Shown here one piece after another: positions 42,963-52,800 of a stretch of DNA of 64,000 nt. Under the pieces are notes generated by a model. The model saw only the letters and a program-made list of their open reading frames with translations, did not search any database and was not told where the DNA came from. The position numbers and the translations under genes are program-made. This DNA comes from Nocardia jinanensis (lineage in GTDB: Bacteria > Actinomycetota > Actinomycetes > Mycobacteriales > Mycobacteriaceae), in the NCBI RefSeq assembly GCF_014645735.1, contig NZ_BMMH01000004.1:331380-395379 (forward strand), read 5' to 3'. The stretch's first letter is position 1, and every line of letters begins with the position of its first letter.

Positions 42963-43904
42963 TCATAGGACTCGGCCCTGCGCCGACAAGTAGATGGGCC
43001 GCTCACCAGTGCGGATGATCGGTCCGCCCCAGGCCGCGCCGGTGATCATTCCTTCGCGCTGTATCTCGACGAGTCGCTCCGCGGACCAGTCGGCGCCGTC
43101 CCGTGAATATCCCATCGCTTGCAGACCTCGGCTGAAAGCTTCCGGATCCACTTTTCCCAGTGTGCCGAGCAGCGATGCGTCGAGCGGTTGATTCACGTTG
43201 TCCGCGACGAAGCCCGAGACGAGGATGTTCCCGTTCCCGACCGGCACCCGCTCCTGCATGATGAGTTCGTTGTCGGTCGCGGCTATCTTCCCCCGCGGAC
43301 GCACCAGTGCCAGGGCATTGTCCGATGTTCGATCGGCGTGGGCCATGATGTAGTCGAAGGCGCCGACCTCCTGTCCGGCCGGGCTCCTGGTGTCATGGGA
43401 CCCGCCTCGGTTCAGGACGTATTCCTGGAACGAGCCCTTCCCCAGTGGTCCGACGAAAGTCCTGGTGGGTGGGACAACGCTCAACCCCAGTAAGAGGCTC
43501 GCATCGTAGGCATGCGCTTCGTTTTCGGTGTACTTCTCGTTCTCGCGCCATTTGTAGATGCCGACCGGAGTGCTGTCGTAGGCGACGAGGAAAGCATTGT
43601 TATGGTGCAGATCGGTGAATCTCAGTTGCTCGCGCGGGGGCAGATTGTGGATACCGACCGGCCGGCTGGGATCGAATGCCGATGTGGCCGGATTCTTTTC
43701 CCGAACTGCGCCGCCACTCATCGGGCCGGACGCTGCCCGGCTTCCCTTCGTATTCAAGGCGTCGACCACCCCGTCCACCCCGTGCAGGACCTGGGCGCGG
43801 GAACGCGTACCGCTCGCCATCGCTGAGGCCGCCCTACCGAGGTTCCAGGTCAGCGTGTCGGGGAGGACCTGGCATGTTCGAATGAGTTTCGAAGGGCCGA
43901 ACAT
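42963..43904 (-). CDS. PI-kinase/FAM20-like kinase-fold protein of the RiPP-type operon
   Basis: The 313-residue protein shows the signature of PI3/PI4-kinase-like or FAM20-like bacterial kinases: a candidate ATP-binding Lys in GIYKWRENEKY (Lys about 118), NEAHAYDASLLLGLSVVPPT, a GSFQEYVLN segment, a catalytic-loop-type HADRTSDNALALV (Asp 191, Asn 196) and a metal-binding ATDNE (Asp 211). All the expected catalytic residues are present. It follows the HExxH hydroxylase-type gene by 98 bp on the same strand, so it may phosphorylate the modified peptide, but that is inference. The start is uncertain: ATG 43904, or an internal ATG at 43820. Confidence 0.65.
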   Translation of the reverse strand: MFGPSKLIRTCQVLPDTLTWNLGRAASAMASGTRSRAQVLHGVDGVVDALNTKGSRAASGPMSGGAVREKNPATSAFDPSRPVGIHNLPPREQLRFTDLHHNNAFLVAYDSTPVGIYKWRENEKYTENEAHAYDASLLLGLSVVPPTRTFVGPLGKGSFQEYVLNRGGSHDTRSPAGQEVGAFDYIMAHADRTSDNALALVRPRGKIAATDNELIMQERVPVGNGNILVSGFVADNVNQPLDASLLGTLGKVDPEAFSRGLQAMGYSRDGADWSAERLVEIQREGMITGAAWGGPIIRTGERPIYLSAQGRVL

Positions 43905-44002
43905 TGTTTACCGCACCGCCTCTGTAGGTCGTGCGTCCACTGTGCACGGCCGCCGCAATGCTGCCGCCGCGCGGAGTTGCCACCGTGGCCGACTCGCGGG
44001 GC

Positions 44003-44992
44003 TCATCGTGGGGTGCGTCGTAGATCGGTGAAGAACTGGTGGCCGATCGGCGTCCAGCGTCCGTGTTCGGCGAGGGTCGCCAGCCCGATGGTGAGATCGG
44101 CGGTGAACTGTTCTTGTCGCTGCCGCACGAGAGCTCGTTCCCGATCGTCGTCAGGGCGATAACGGCGCATCGCTTCCGCGAGGCGTGCGGCGACCAGCGT
44201 CGCGTGCAGTACCCGGGTGAGCGGGCGAGCGACGGGCCGGAACGGGGAAGGGGCGCGGTCGGATCCATTGGTGAGCAGCTTGTCGACAGCCATCCGAGCT
44301 ACCAGCTCCAGATGGGTGGCTTCGTGGACGAGAAGCTCGTAGAGCACGACGGGCCGGGTGAGTCCGGCGCGCAGGAATACGGCCCCGTATATCTGGGTCA
44401 GGGTGGCCGATGAGGAAGCGCGGGCCGAGCCCTTCGTCCAGCGGATCTCCCGCACCAGGGTTTCGGTGACACCGCCCATCTCCGGCCAGCTGCCGGCCAG
44501 CAGGGTGAGCGCGTTTCGCGTGCCGTCGAGGGTCGCCGGTCCGGGTGTCACGGATTCCAGCTCGACCGAGAGGCTGTCGTTGCGCCGCTGATCGTCGACG
44601 AATTTCTCCAGCGCGTATTCCACCCACCGGGGCGGGGTATCGCCGATGGTGGCCAGATCGAGTGGCGGAGGCGGCCCGGCCACGATCCGCTCGAGTTGCG
44701 CCACCGCCCGGTGAGCCGTGGCGAGCCGGCTCCGCTCGTCGGCCAAACCCACGAAGTGGGCGTGAGCGAGTCCCGGTGTGGTCCAGTCGGAGTCGGCCAG
44801 AGCCGGTAGCAGGGTTTCGACGCGGGTCGCGAGCCGCGGATCCCCGGGGTGGAGGAGGGCGATGCAGGTGTCGGCGACCTGTTGGTTCAAGGCTGTGCTG
44901 TAGAGGCGCCGGAGCGCCCGCCCTCCGTCCGGCGACGGGAGCCAGCGGCCGAGATCGCCGTCGAGTGGAGTTGCCGCCGAACGGAGAGTCAT
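44003..44992 (-). CDS. HExxH-motif peptide beta-hydroxylase-type protein
   Basis: The 329-residue protein carries the HEATH motif in VLYELLVHEATHLELVARM (His about 222 and 226), together with an upstream Trp/Glu-rich region (GSWPEMGGVTETLVREIRWT) and helices with DDDRERALVRQRQEQFTADL. This pattern matches the mod_HExxH family (TIGR04267), now annotated as alpha-ketoglutarate-dependent HExxH-type peptide beta-hydroxylases and often found in RiPP operons. The metal-binding His pair is intact. It starts 25 bp after a 37-residue putative precursor peptide. No radical-SAM partner is present. Confidence 0.7.
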   Translation of the reverse strand: MTLRSAATPLDGDLGRWLPSPDGGRALRRLYSTALNQQVADTCIALLHPGDPRLATRVETLLPALADSDWTTPGLAHAHFVGLADERSRLATAHRAVAQLERIVAGPPPPLDLATIGDTPPRWVEYALEKFVDDQRRNDSLSVELESVTPGPATLDGTRNALTLLAGSWPEMGGVTETLVREIRWTKGSARASSSATLTQIYGAVFLRAGLTRPVVLYELLVHEATHLELVARMAVDKLLTNGSDRAPSPFRPVARPLTRVLHATLVAARLAEAMRRYRPDDDRERALVRQRQEQFTADLTIGLATLAEHGRWTPIGHQFFTDLRRTPR

Positions 44993-45017
44993 ATCGGTTT
45001 CCGATCAGGTCCGCGAA

Positions 45018-45131
45018 CTATCGGCCGCCGGCCTCGTGGACACTGTCTTCGTCGACGATACCACCATAAATATTGCTGAATCCGTCCATATCGTCGAGAG
45101 ACAGATCGACATTCACTGATTTATCGAACAT
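45018..45131 (-). CDS. Putative RiPP precursor peptide (37 aa)
   Basis: The gene starts at an ATG with GGAG seven bases upstream and encodes a 37-residue peptide. It begins MFDKSVNVDLSLDDMDGF, an acidic leader-like half, and ends SNIYGGIVDEDSVHEAGGR, a short polar and aromatic core-like half with Asn, Tyr, Asp and His as possible hydroxylation targets. It is followed after 25 bp by the HExxH hydroxylase-type gene. The short length, the leader/core shape and the neighbour make it a likely precursor. It carries no FxSxx terminus. Confidence 0.6.
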   Translation of the reverse strand: MFDKSVNVDLSLDDMDGFSNIYGGIVDEDSVHEAGGR

Positions 45132-45731
45132 GGCATCACTCCAGAATCGTGGTGATAAAGACCCCGTCAGACTAAGGCGCTCGAGCTGCGAAAACGATGT
45201 CCGTCTTGCCACTCCTGGCGACAATGCCATCGAATGTGCAATTTGCACAAACCTCTACGAGGATTATGTCCTCGCGGCATATTGCCCGAGATCGAACCGC
45301 TGGCTAGGCTCGGATTACGCTTACTGTGGAATTCTGTAAACTTTCTATTGATTCGTCCCACGGAAAGTGCCGGATTGGACCGAAATTCGCCCGGTGATAT
45401 GCCCATCAGGAATTTCCCTCGTATCGCGATACCGTCGAATTCCATGGCTATCGGCCGTACCGGTTCTCCGAGTCCGAGAACCGGTACGGTCGGCCCGAGT
45501 TCAGCGATACCGCTCGAGGCGCGGGCAGGAGCCCGGCCCCTCCCCGGGATACGAGTGTGCGCCGTGGCGGTGGGGATCAGTGCTCTGTACACATCCGGCC
45601 GGCGATTCCAGCCGGTCCGAGTTCTCGTGCTGAGTCGTGATGGTCGCGGCAGCCGGTGTCGGTGGGGATCGGATCGGATCCGGGACGGGAACGTACGCCG
45701 ACGCGTCGGCGGTCGTATCGAGGTGGGGTAG
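45132..45731. promoter_or_regulatory. Divergent promoter region with a 15-bp palindrome (45235-45249)
   Basis: This 600-bp AT-richer region lies between the peptide operon and the first giant ORF. TGTGCAATTTGCACA at 45235-45249 is a perfect 7+1+7 palindrome about 104 bp upstream of the precursor start and is a good operator candidate. A GAGGTGGGGTAG segment just before 45732 is the Shine-Dalgarno of the giant gene. No gene was found in it; one 141-codon minus-strand frame (45167-45592) lacks coding character. Confidence 0.6.
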
Positions 45732-48700
45732 ATGGTCGCGTTTCCGGAGGGGTTCCCGCCGGCGTGGTGCGAGCAGGTGATGGGGCCGTATCCGCAGGGG
45801 GACGCGGGCGAGATGTGGGCCGGGGCGGCGGCGTGGTCGGCTGCGGGGGATGCGTGCCGGGCCGAGGCGGATCGGCTGGAGGCAGTGGGGACGTCGGTGC
45901 CGGGGCAGTTCGGTGGTGCGGCGGGTGGGAAGTTTCAGCAGCTGGTGGCGGAGTTGGAGGCGGAGAAGCGCCGGCAGGCCGAGTTCTGTGCGAGCTTGGC
46001 CGCGCAGTGCCGGGAGGCGGCGTTGGGGACCGACCTGGGCCAGATCACATGGCGGTGTATGGCGTTGGTGCTGATGGTCGAGTTGGTGGCGGATATGTTC
46101 CTGGCGGGGGGTGCGCCGGTGGCGGCGGCGGCGCATCGGGCGGCGGCGCGGGCCGGGTGGCGGATGGCGTTGACGCGGTTGGTGGCGTCGTTGACGTTGT
46201 CGGGGCAGCGGTTCGCGGGGTCGCGAGTGGCGATATCGGTGGGTGCGGGGGTGTCGGGCGCGGGGCTCGGTGGCGGGATCAATTGGGGTGCGCAGGTATG
46301 GCAGCAGGTTCAGGGGCGGCGTGCGGAGATCGATCGGCAGTCGGTGGTGACCGCGGCCGGCGGCGGTGTCGCGGGTGGTGTGGCGGGCGCCGGGGTGTTC
46401 TCGCTGCGGTCGGTGAACGCGGTGCTGGCCCGGCTGCACGGATCGGGTACCGGGGTGGGGACCGCGGGCGCGGCGTTGTTCGCGGGTGGGGTGTCGGGTG
46501 TCGCGGGTGGGGTCGGTGGTGCGGTGGGTGCGGCGGGCGTAGCGAGTGCGTATGCGGGGGCATGGGCGCCGCCCCGGGAGAACGAGATGTGGACGAGCAT
46601 GGTCAATGGTGTGCTGGAGGGGCTGTTTTCCGGTGGCGCGCATACAGTGCACGCTTATCGCGACGCCGCCGGCTCGCGAACTCCGGCGTCCGAGGCGGCC
46701 GGTTCGGACGAGCGGAACCCTGGTGACCTCGACGGCGCTATCGCTCGCCGGCTGATCGCCGCCGGCTTCCCGGACTCCGTGCCCCATGCGGCGGCCGGGC
46801 ACCCGGCCCGCACCAGCACTGCTACTCCTTTCCCGCGCGCGGACGACCTCACCCGTACTGCCGTCCAGGGCACAGTTGCCGAAATGATCGATACCCGCGC
46901 CGTATCGACGGCCGCCCCCGGGACCGGGCACGCGATCGCGGCGAACCCGTCGTCCGCAGCCCGCCTCGACGACTTGCCCGGCGCCCGAACGGGTGCCGAC
47001 CCGGCTGCCGCCTCGGCGATCAGCGGAAGCACGCGCGGCTTCGGCTCCGCGACGATCACGGCGAACCCGCTCGTTCCAGATCCCGCGGCCCAGGTCGCAA
47101 TGGCTGCAACGGCCACGACCCCGCTGATCGGTCAGCTGCCGGGCGTTGCGGCGGACACCCCGCCTGCCGTCGGTGGACCGGGGGATACGGGCACAACGGT
47201 AACCGCCGCCGCCGATATCGACCCGGCCGTTGCGCCCCACACCGGTGCTCGATCTGCATATCCCGATACAGCGTCCGCCCATACCTGCCCCCCGATCGAA
47301 CCCGCGGCATCCCGCTGGACTTCGACAACCACCGACTTCCCCGGCCCTCGCGGAGGCACCCCGTGGTCGCGTGAGCACATCGCCGAGCCTGCCCCGATCG
47401 AACTACCGCCCGCCGCGCACACCACTCCTCCCCGGTACTCGCCTACCGCCGCCTTCTCGGCCGAGGTCGCAACCGGCGCACCGGTATATGCCGCGATCCC
47501 AGTAGCTGCTCCGAATTCGTCCGACCCCACCGCCGCCGCCTCAACCGGCCGCCGCACCGCAGCCATGCTCGGCACCGCCGAGTCCGCGGTACGTGCCCGG
47601 CTCACCCGCGGATCCACCGAAACCAGCACGATCATCACGCCATCTCGTACCGCACCACCTACCGGCAGCCGGACGACACCCGAACCACGAGGAAGCGCCA
47701 CACCACTGGCCGGCGACGTATCGCCGCGCGGCGAATCCGAATCCGGGGCCGGAAAGCCGCCCACGACAACCGAAACGAGCTCCATCCTCGCTCCCGGCGG
47801 CGCAGAGGCTGCCGCCGCCGGTGGTGATGGTGGTCGTGATGGCGGCGGTGGTTCCAGAGGAACCGGCGACGGATCTCGGGGAGGTGGTGACGGTTCCGGG
47901 AGCGCCGGCGAGGGTCGCGACGGTTCCGGTGACGCCGCCGGTGACGACCAGGACGGGGCGAGCGAGGCTGTGCGGCCTACAGTCACCGCGCCCCGGACCG
48001 TCGCCCGGACCGGTGAGCATCCGGGCCGAGAGCTCAGGACACTGCGTGCGGCCGCCGGTCTCACCCAGACGGAGATAGCGAAGCTGGCCGATATGAGCCA
48101 GCAATCCATCAACCGTTACGAGAACGGATCGGCGCCGGCGCCGGCGCATGTGGTCGAGGCGTACCGGCGCGCGGCTCTGCGGGCCGGCCCCTCACGCGCC
48201 CGGGACATCGCGGTGAGTGTTGTGCACCTCGACAACAAGGAACTCGGCGCGCGGCTCGGCCGGCTGCGCACTACGGCCGGTCTCACGCAGACGGAAATGG
48301 CGGTGCGGGCCGAAACGCGTCAAGATGCTGTCTCGAGGTTCGAGCGGGGAGCGCGGAGACCGCCGCCCGAGGTCATCGCGGCGTATCTCGATCTGGCCGC
48401 TGACGTCGATACTGTGCAGGAAGTGAGCGGGTTCGCACCCGGTCCCGCCCCAGCCGAACAGACCGTCGGCACAGCTTCCGGCTCCGATGTTCGCGACCCT
48501 CTCGGTGATGAACTGCGCGGTATCCGCCGGCACCATGGTCTGACCCAATCGGAGTTCGCTGACCTTCTCGGCGTCGACCGGTCGACGATCAGCACCTGGG
48601 AGACCGGACTGTCCCGGCCTTCTCCGGATAATCTGTGGGTGTTGATCCGCAAGACGGCGATACCGGCGGAGACGGTGAAAACCCTCTACGAACGCCACTA

Positions 48701-49772
48701 TCCGGACGCCGCGCCCAGTCCGCTGATACCTGGGATCGACGGCCCTCCCGACACATACTCCCAGTGGGCCGGTTGGCTCCGCGGTCTCCGGGACCGGTCC
48801 GGAATGAGTCAGCTGGAATTCGGACGGCTCATCGGCGTCGGGAAGGCAACGATCTGGGCATGGGAGATCGGCAGATACCAACCCCGGTTGAAGAACCTGC
48901 GGACGCTCAGGGATGCGACCGGGATGTCCAGCGGGACACTCCGTGCTGCGATGGAACACTTCTCCGGGAATCCACCGGTAGACCGCGATCCACCGGAGTG
49001 GGAGCAGCGATTCTGGGATCTGATCGCTACCCGGCCCGGCTCCGCGGAAGAACGGCGACTTCTGTACGGGATCACCGAAACCTACCCGTACACCATCTAT
49101 TCGACGAAGATCGTCACCCTGCCGGAATTCATCCGGTCCACAATCCCCAGGCGCACCGATCCATCCCGGCACGACGACCTCGCCCAGCAGATGCACATAG
49201 CGATATGGCGGGCGGCGGCAAACCACGATCCGATGCTCGGCCCGTTCGAACGGCATGCGGCGAAAACTGCCCACGCCACTGCTCTGCGCGCCTATCACGA
49301 GGACAAGTACCCGAATGTCGACAGGATGACCCGCACCGCAGTAGTTTCGATCGCCGGGTACCGTCGGCAGCATCCGGGCATATCGAACGGCGATATCGAT
49401 GAATTCGAGATCGCGGCGCGATCAGGGATAGATCCGGATCGCGTTCGCGAAGCCCTGCGAATCCTGTGGCGGGAGCCGGTCGTATCCACGGATGCGCCCC
49501 CACCCGAGGAGCGCGCGGAGTTCCAGCTCGCTGATCAATCGGCCCACGCGGACAACACAGACCTGCGCATGACTGTGCAACAGGCACTCTCGGCCGAACA
49601 CAGCCGTCCCGATCTGGCGGAAGAGCTGGTGGTGCGATGCTTCCTGGGCAACCAACCGGTGGACGAAGCGGCCACAGAGCTCGGGCTCGAACGGCTCGAC
49701 GCCCAGGGAATTCTCGACGAAGCCGTCCCGATTCTCCGAGAGGCGCTGGCCGACCGGGCGGATATGACGTGA
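45732..49772 (+). CDS. Giant WXG100-like / XRE-array / sigma-like fusion protein 1
   Basis: A 1346-residue protein in four parts. Residues 1-310: a WXG100/CpnT-N-like helical module (ending CREAALGTDLGQITWRCMAL) with hydrophobic Gly/Ala-rich helices. Residues 310-760: a Pro/Thr/Ala linker ending in a Gly-rich tract. Residues 763-1065: four helix-turn-helix domains (for example GLTQTEIAKLADMSQQSINR). Residues 1085-1340: a sigma-70-like region with DDLAQQMHIAIWRAAANHDP, an extended region and a region-4-like end (AATELGLERLDAQGILDEA). It has no toxin domain at the usual C-terminal position. The ATG has GAGGTGGGG upstream. Paralogue at 49840. Function unknown. Confidence 0.7.
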   Translation: MVAFPEGFPPAWCEQVMGPYPQGDAGEMWAGAAAWSAAGDACRAEADRLEAVGTSVPGQFGGAAGGKFQQLVAELEAEKRRQAEFCASLAAQCREAALGTDLGQITWRCMALVLMVELVADMFLAGGAPVAAAAHRAAARAGWRMALTRLVASLTLSGQRFAGSRVAISVGAGVSGAGLGGGINWGAQVWQQVQGRRAEIDRQSVVTAAGGGVAGGVAGAGVFSLRSVNAVLARLHGSGTGVGTAGAALFAGGVSGVAGGVGGAVGAAGVASAYAGAWAPPRENEMWTSMVNGVLEGLFSGGAHTVHAYRDAAGSRTPASEAAGSDERNPGDLDGAIARRLIAAGFPDSVPHAAAGHPARTSTATPFPRADDLTRTAVQGTVAEMIDTRAVSTAAPGTGHAIAANPSSAARLDDLPGARTGADPAAASAISGSTRGFGSATITANPLVPDPAAQVAMAATATTPLIGQLPGVAADTPPAVGGPGDTGTTVTAAADIDPAVAPHTGARSAYPDTASAHTCPPIEPAASRWTSTTTDFPGPRGGTPWSREHIAEPAPIELPPAAHTTPPRYSPTAAFSAEVATGAPVYAAIPVAAPNSSDPTAAASTGRRTAAMLGTAESAVRARLTRGSTETSTIITPSRTAPPTGSRTTPEPRGSATPLAGDVSPRGESESGAGKPPTTTETSSILAPGGAEAAAAGGDGGRDGGGGSRGTGDGSRGGGDGSGSAGEGRDGSGDAAGDDQDGASEAVRPTVTAPRTVARTGEHPGRELRTLRAAAGLTQTEIAKLADMSQQSINRYENGSAPAPAHVVEAYRRAALRAGPSRARDIAVSVVHLDNKELGARLGRLRTTAGLTQTEMAVRAETRQDAVSRFERGARRPPPEVIAAYLDLAADVDTVQEVSGFAPGPAPAEQTVGTASGSDVRDPLGDELRGIRRHHGLTQSEFADLLGVDRSTISTWETGLSRPSPDNLWVLIRKTAIPAETVKTLYERHYPDAAPSPLIPGIDGPPDTYSQWAGWLRGLRDRSGMSQLEFGRLIGVGKATIWAWEIGRYQPRLKNLRTLRDATGMSSGTLRAAMEHFSGNPPVDRDPPEWEQRFWDLIATRPGSAEERRLLYGITETYPYTIYSTKIVTLPEFIRSTIPRRTDPSRHDDLAQQMHIAIWRAAANHDPMLGPFERHAAKTAHATALRAYHEDKYPNVDRMTRTAVVSIAGYRRQHPGISNGDIDEFEIAARSGIDPDRVREALRILWREPVVSTDAPPPEERAEFQLADQSAHADNTDLRMTVQQALSAEHSRPDLAEELVVRCFLGNQPVDEAATELGLERLDAQGILDEAVPILREALADRADMT

Positions 49773-49839
49773 ATTGTCGCAATCGCTTTGCCGGTATCGC
49801 TCGGTCGTTCGCGTCGATGGTCGTTTCGAGGTGAGTTGG

Positions 49840-52800
49840 TTGGTCGCTCTGCCCGAGGGGTTTCCGTTGGCGGTGTGCGAACCGGTTATGGGGCCGTATC
49901 CCCGGGGGAATCCGGAGGGATTGCGGGCCGGGGGAGACGCGTGGGCCGGGGCGGCGCGAAAGTGTCGCGCGGAGGCCGACCGACTCGACCGTGTGGCGCT
50001 GTCGGTGCCGGGGTGTTTCACCGGCGCTGCGGGGGACGGGGCGCAGCGTGTGCTGGCGGAGTCGGCGGCGCGGAAGCGGGATCTGACCGCGTATTGCGAG
50101 GGTAAGGCCGCGGAGTGCTACGAGACGGCCAACGTGATCGAGTTGGGTCAGGTTACGTGGATTGTGATGGGGTCGGCGCTGGTAGTGGAGCTGCTGGCGA
50201 CGCTGGCGATGCCTGCGGGTGGGGTCGCCGCCGCGGCGGGGGTGCGGGTTGCGGCGCGGAAGGGGTGGCAGCTGGTATGGGTGCGCTTGATCGAGTCGGT
50301 GATTGCGGTGTGTGCCCGGTTGTCGGCGTCGCGTGCGTTGTTGATCGGCCAGGGGATCGTGGTGGGTGGGGTGTTCGGTGGTGGGGTTTCGTGGGGGGCA
50401 CAGGTGTGGCAGCAGCAGCGTGGGGATCGGGAGGTCATCGATTGGGAGACGGTTGTGGTGTCCGGTGCCGGTGGCGCGGCCGGTGGTTTGGGTGCGGGAG
50501 TGCTGTACTCCCGGCCGGTGGCGGGGTTGCTGGGGCGGTTGCACGGGTCGGGTACTCGGCGGGGGAATGTGGCGGGGTTGCTGGTGGCCGGTGGTGCGGC
50601 GGGCGTGGCCGGTGGGGTGACGGGCACGTTGGGGGGTGCGGTGGCGGCGAGTGTGTATGCGGGGGGGTTCACGATGCCCGAGGGGGCGGAGTTCTATCTC
50701 GGTGCCCTCAACGGCGCGTTGGAGGGCTTGTTGTCCGGGGGCGTGCACACCGTCGGTAATTCGGCCCCCGTCCCGACCTCACCCGCCGGACCGCTCGGCC
50801 GTTCCGGCCGGCCTCGACCGGGGCTGGGCGACCTCGAGGCCCTCGTTCGTACGATGACCGAGGCCGGGCCCGCTTCGGTCCCGGCCGCCGGGCACCCGAT
50901 GCCGACCGCGCCCTCCGTGGACACCGACGGCACCGCGCCCCTGGTTCGAGTGGTGGGCGACGACAACACCTCGGCCGCTACGCCTTTCCCCGCCGTGTCG
51001 AACTCCACTGCCACGGTCGCGGCGATCTCTTTCCCGCTTTCCAGCAGCGACCGGACGAACACGGGTGTCCCGCGAACCGTCGCCGATCCCGCCATAACCG
51101 TCGGCGACGCGGGGGCCGGTACCTCCACTACTACGCGCCTCGACGCACTCCCCGGCCAGAACACGCGGGTCTCCCTGGTGGGCCACCCGGAAATCGCTAC
51201 CCGATACCCGGTCGCGCCCGGCGAGGCGTCCGTGACCACCGCCCTCCCGGCATCCACCGGGCCGTCCACACCCCCACCGGCTGTGGACGCCGATCCGACA
51301 ACATCCGCCCACACCACAGGCGGCACAGCACCGAGTGCCGACAGCGCAGGCATTCCGGTCGATGCCTACATATCCGACCCGCCCGCCCATTCCCCTGTCA
51401 GTGCCGGCGCTGCGGGGGCCGACGGCCGAGCCGGCAGGCAGACGAACACCCCGTGGACGTCCATCGCTGAGTACAGCACCTCGCCCGAACCGCCTTCGGT
51501 GCACGACAACTCATCAACCCGGCATCCGCAGACCCGCAGCCCCGGGTCCGGCAACCCGGCACCGGTACCGGCATATTCCGCATCCGCTACCAGAGGGCCT
51601 TCTCTACCCGCAGCAGCCACACCCATCGGCCGGCCCATGATGACCGGGCGCGGCGTTACCGCGATCACCACGCCACCTACCTCGGCCACTCCATGGCGTA
51701 CACCCCGGTCGGGCGTGGGCGTCGTGCCGCCCTCCGGGATAGGCAATTCCGCCGACGGCGACCACATGATCCCCACTCCCGTCCGGCCTACCACCACGAC
51801 AACCGGGCTCGAACCCGGCACTCGCGTCACCGCAGGACCCGAGCCCGGCGCCGATGGAGGTGCCGGTGCCGGTAACCGCGGCAGCGACTACGGCGGAATC
51901 GATGGCGGCAACAACAACGGCGATAACAAAAATAACGAAAACGACAACGGCGACAATAACAACGAGACCACATTCGGCGACTGGTTCCGTGCTCTTCGTA
52001 AGAGTCACAACATGACCCAGCTGGAGTTCGCCGAACGGCTCGGAGTCGCGATGTCGTCCATCAGTAGGTGGGAATCGGATAAGAACAAACCACTACTCGA
52101 ACAGCTACGGACACTTATCGACAAGGGCCTGGTACCGGAAAGCACCCTGCAATCCACCTACCGCAAGTTCTACAGCGACCCCGGAAAGTTCCCCGACGGA
52201 CTTCCGCCCCTGGTGCCCCAGGTTCACGACCCCACCGTATACCCCACCTTGGGTGCCTGGCTGGCCGATATCCGCCAATCCAACACTATGTACCAAACCG
52301 AACTCGCCGAACTCCTCGGCGTCGACGAGTCATCCATCTACTCCTGGGAAACCGGCAGACACAGACCGCCGCTCGAATACCTCCGGCGGTTCCTCGATAG
52401 GGATGTGGTCGACAATGAAGCATTGGAGGCTGCGTACCAGCACTTCTACCGGGATCCCGGCAACTTCCCCGAAGGGTTGCCGCTGCTCGTGCCACGGCTG
52501 GACGAGCCCCGGCGCTATCCGAGCATGGGCAGCTGGCTGGCCGATATCCGCAGATACCGAGGCATGTCCCAAACCGAGTTCGGGGAGCTCCTCGGTGCCA
52601 ACCAAATCCAATCCGGTCGGTGGGAAACCGGGTCGGCCAAACCTTCACTCGAACAGCTACGGATACTGATCGACGAGGGCCTGGTACCGGAAAGTGTCCT
52701 GCAATCCGTCTACCAGAAGTACTACATCGACCCCGCAGATTTCCCCGGCGGAATTCCGCCACTGATGCGCCAGGTAGACAACCCCGCCGTTTACCCCTCC

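Noticed and set aside
45501..47378. 625-codon minus-strand frame antisense to the start of the first giant gene
   Set aside because: It is very rich in Gly/Arg/Pro and antisense to a protein with clear domain order; no SD.
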